Part shown: one piece after another, positions 5,436-6,692 of the stretch | Position numbering within the stretch: position 1 is the stretch's first letter | Layout of the letters: the number at the start of each line of letters is the position of its first letter | Source: Chloroflexota bacterium | GTDB taxonomy: Bacteria; Chloroflexota; UBA6077; JACQUR01 | Reading direction: 5' to 3' | NCBI GenBank assembly: GCA_016210245.1 | Contig: JACQUR010000421.1 | Coordinates: forward strand, 1-6,692 | DNA: 6,692 nucleotides | Notes under the pieces: generated by a model | What the model saw: the letters and a program-made list of their open reading frames with translations, nothing else | The model's database searches: none | What the model was told of the DNA's origin: nothing | Translations under genes and position numbers: made by a program

Positions 5436-6692
5436 ATGAAACTTCTCAAGAACAGCGGTAGTGACCGCGTAGGCGATGAACTCCGTCAGTGCCTCGCTCC
5501 GCAAGGCGCTTTCGACATAGCGTCGCCGGCGCTTTCCCTATTTGCCTTCGGCGAACTGTACGACCTTCTCTCGAGGCTGGGCCGCTGCCGACTCGTGCTG
5601 CCCTCTCCCCGCAATGGAGACCTGGCCCTCTTCGGCGCTGAATCGGATCGGGCCTACCGCAATCGTCTGCAGGCCCGTTGGCTCGCAAGACAGTGTGCGT
5701 CCTGGCTAGAAGCGAAGGCTGACGTGAAGAGCGCTCCGGGGATGGTCCCGCAATCGACGATGATTGTCGGGAGCGCGGAATCCGGCCCGAAGCGCGTCAT
5801 CACCGGCACTTGCGCCTTCACCACGGACGGGCTGGGAATCACGCCCAGCAACGACCTCAGCCTGATTCAGGTGGGCGAGAGTGTCGAAGAATGCGCACTT
5901 CTCGGTGGGTGGTTCACCGCGCTTTGGAACAGCCTCCCGGCGTCAGCCGAGCCCAAGCGAGCCCTGCTGGATCGGCTCCGAGAACTCACCGCGCACCGCG
6001 AACCATCGCTGATCTACTTCCTCACGCTCTACCACCTCTTCAAGGACGTGGGCGGAGAGCTGGACGAGGACCGGATTATCAAGTCCGCCACCGGCATCCG
6101 CAACACGACCGTTTGGAAGAAGCTCTTCAAGTTTCAACGCGACGGGGTGATCGGGGCCATCGATAAGCTGGAGCGCCTCGGTGGCTGCATCATCGCGGAC
6201 AGCGTCGGCCTCGGGAAGACCTTCGAAGCTCTGGCCATCATCAAGTATTACGAACTACGCAACGACCGTGTGCTGGTGCTGGTGCCCAAGCGCCTGCGCG
6301 ACAACTGGACGCTCTACAAGGCCAACGATCGTCGCAACCTCCTCGCCTCCGACCGCTTCAACTACGACGTCCTCAACCACACGGACCTCTCCCGCGGCGA
6401 CGGGATGTCCGGCGACATCGATCTCTCGTTCGTGAATTGGGGCAACTACGACCTCGTGGTCATCGACGAGTCGCACAACTTCCGCAACAAGGCGACGCAC
6501 AATGACCGCGAGACCCGCTACGACCGGCTCATGCGCCGCATTATCAAGGAAGGCGTGAAGACCCGCGTCCTCATGCTCTCTGCCACCCCGGTCAACAACC
6601 GTCTTGCGGACCTCAAGAACCAGATCGCGTTTGCGACTGAAGCGGACGATACGGCGCTATCCGCGCACGGCATTTCCAGCATCGACGCCACC
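5436..6692 (+). CDS. PLD-like/SNF2-type helicase, probable anti-phage defence protein (runs off the right edge)
   Basis: This long frame has no stop to the window end; 419 residues are visible from the ATG at 5436, of a protein that should exceed 900. The start is chosen because MKLLKNSGSDRV begins family members as I remember them; no clear binding site precedes it. Residues 1-160 resemble a phospholipase-D-like fold (FDIASPALSLFAF; ITGTCAFTTDGL), but the HxK motif is replaced by PQSTMIV near residues 105-111, so nuclease activity is doubtful. The ATPase begins with KFQRDGVIGAI (Gln234), followed by Walker A DSVGLGKT (255-262), Walker B DESH (344-347) and motif III SATP (382-385), typical of SNF2-type DNA translocases. 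The second RecA lobe lies beyond the window. Relatives are found in phage-defence islands with a DUF1156 methyltransferase and DUF499/DUF3780 proteins. The frame is also open upstream into the transposase piece, giving a possible fusion. Confidence 0.85.
   Translation, partial: MKLLKNSGSDRVGDELRQCLAPQGAFDIASPALSLFAFGELYDLLSRLGRCRLVLPSPRNGDLALFGAESDRAYRNRLQARWLARQCASWLEAKADVKSAPGMVPQSTMIVGSAESGPKRVITGTCAFTTDGLGITPSNDLSLIQVGESVEECALLGGWFTALWNSLPASAEPKRALLDRLRELTAHREPSLIYFLTLYHLFKDVGGELDEDRIIKSATGIRNTTVWKKLFKFQRDGVIGAIDKLERLGGCIIADSVGLGKTFEALAIIKYYELRNDRVLVLVPKRLRDNWTLYKANDRRNLLASDRFNYDVLNHTDLSRGDGMSGDIDLSFVNWGNYDLVVIDESHNFRNKATHNDRETRYDRLMRRIIKEGVKTRVLMLSATPVNNRLADLKNQIAFATEADDTALSAHGISSIDAT

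Noticed and set aside
4874..5461. 195-residue open frame on the plus strand
   Set aside because: It is an Ala/Arg/Pro-rich shadow that covers the HD gene start and the transposase HTH in the wrong frame. The recognisable HTH is in the frame of 5073.
1..6692. tRNA, rRNA or CRISPR array
   Set aside because: No cloverleaf-like segment, rRNA core sequence or regularly spaced repeat was seen on either strand.

Overview
This is a GC-rich bacterial window with frequent GTG starts and good Shine-Dalgarno sites (GGAGG, AGGAG). The mix of DUF2281 and DUF433 antitoxin-type proteins, IS4- and IS630-type transposase pieces, an amidohydrolase-2 enzyme and a dihydroxyphthalate-decarboxylase-like protein would suit Chloroflexota or a similar environmental phylum. 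That placement is inference and no marker gene is present. The window reads as accessory DNA: two intact metabolic genes flanked by mobile-element debris, leading into what looks like the start of a phage-defence locus.

Left part, + strand (1-2594). The C-terminal tail of a DDE transposase enters from the left edge. After a 145-base gap with a candidate sigma70-type promoter comes a 76-residue DUF2281/VapB-type antitoxin. Its stop codon overlaps the start of an amidohydrolase (TGATG). A protein of the 4,5-dihydroxyphthalate decarboxylase / substrate-binding-fold family follows. These last two probably act on one small organic acid, but the substrate cannot be read from the sequence.

Middle part, - strand (2707-4996). 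Read in transcription order these are: an HD-domain (RelA/SpoT-like hydrolase) gene broken by several frameshifts, a DUF433 protein with an apparent one-base frameshift at its N-terminus, an intact NUDIX hydrolase, a C-terminal remnant of a phage minor head protein, and an unrecognised 108-residue protein with a good ribosome binding site. A strong intrinsic terminator at 2748-2707 closes the unit.

Right part, + strand (about 5040-6692). The N-terminal helix-turn-helix part of an IS630-type transposase runs, with no stop codon, into a large helicase gene that leaves the window at the right edge. The helicase has a degenerate phospholipase-D-like N-terminal region and an SNF2-type ATPase (DSVGLGKT, DESH, SATP). 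Close relatives, as I remember the family, are annotated as anti-phage proteins and sit in defence islands. The most interesting point is the uninterrupted reading frame joining the transposase DNA-binding domain to this helicase. The most likely new biology lies at that junction and beyond the right edge.
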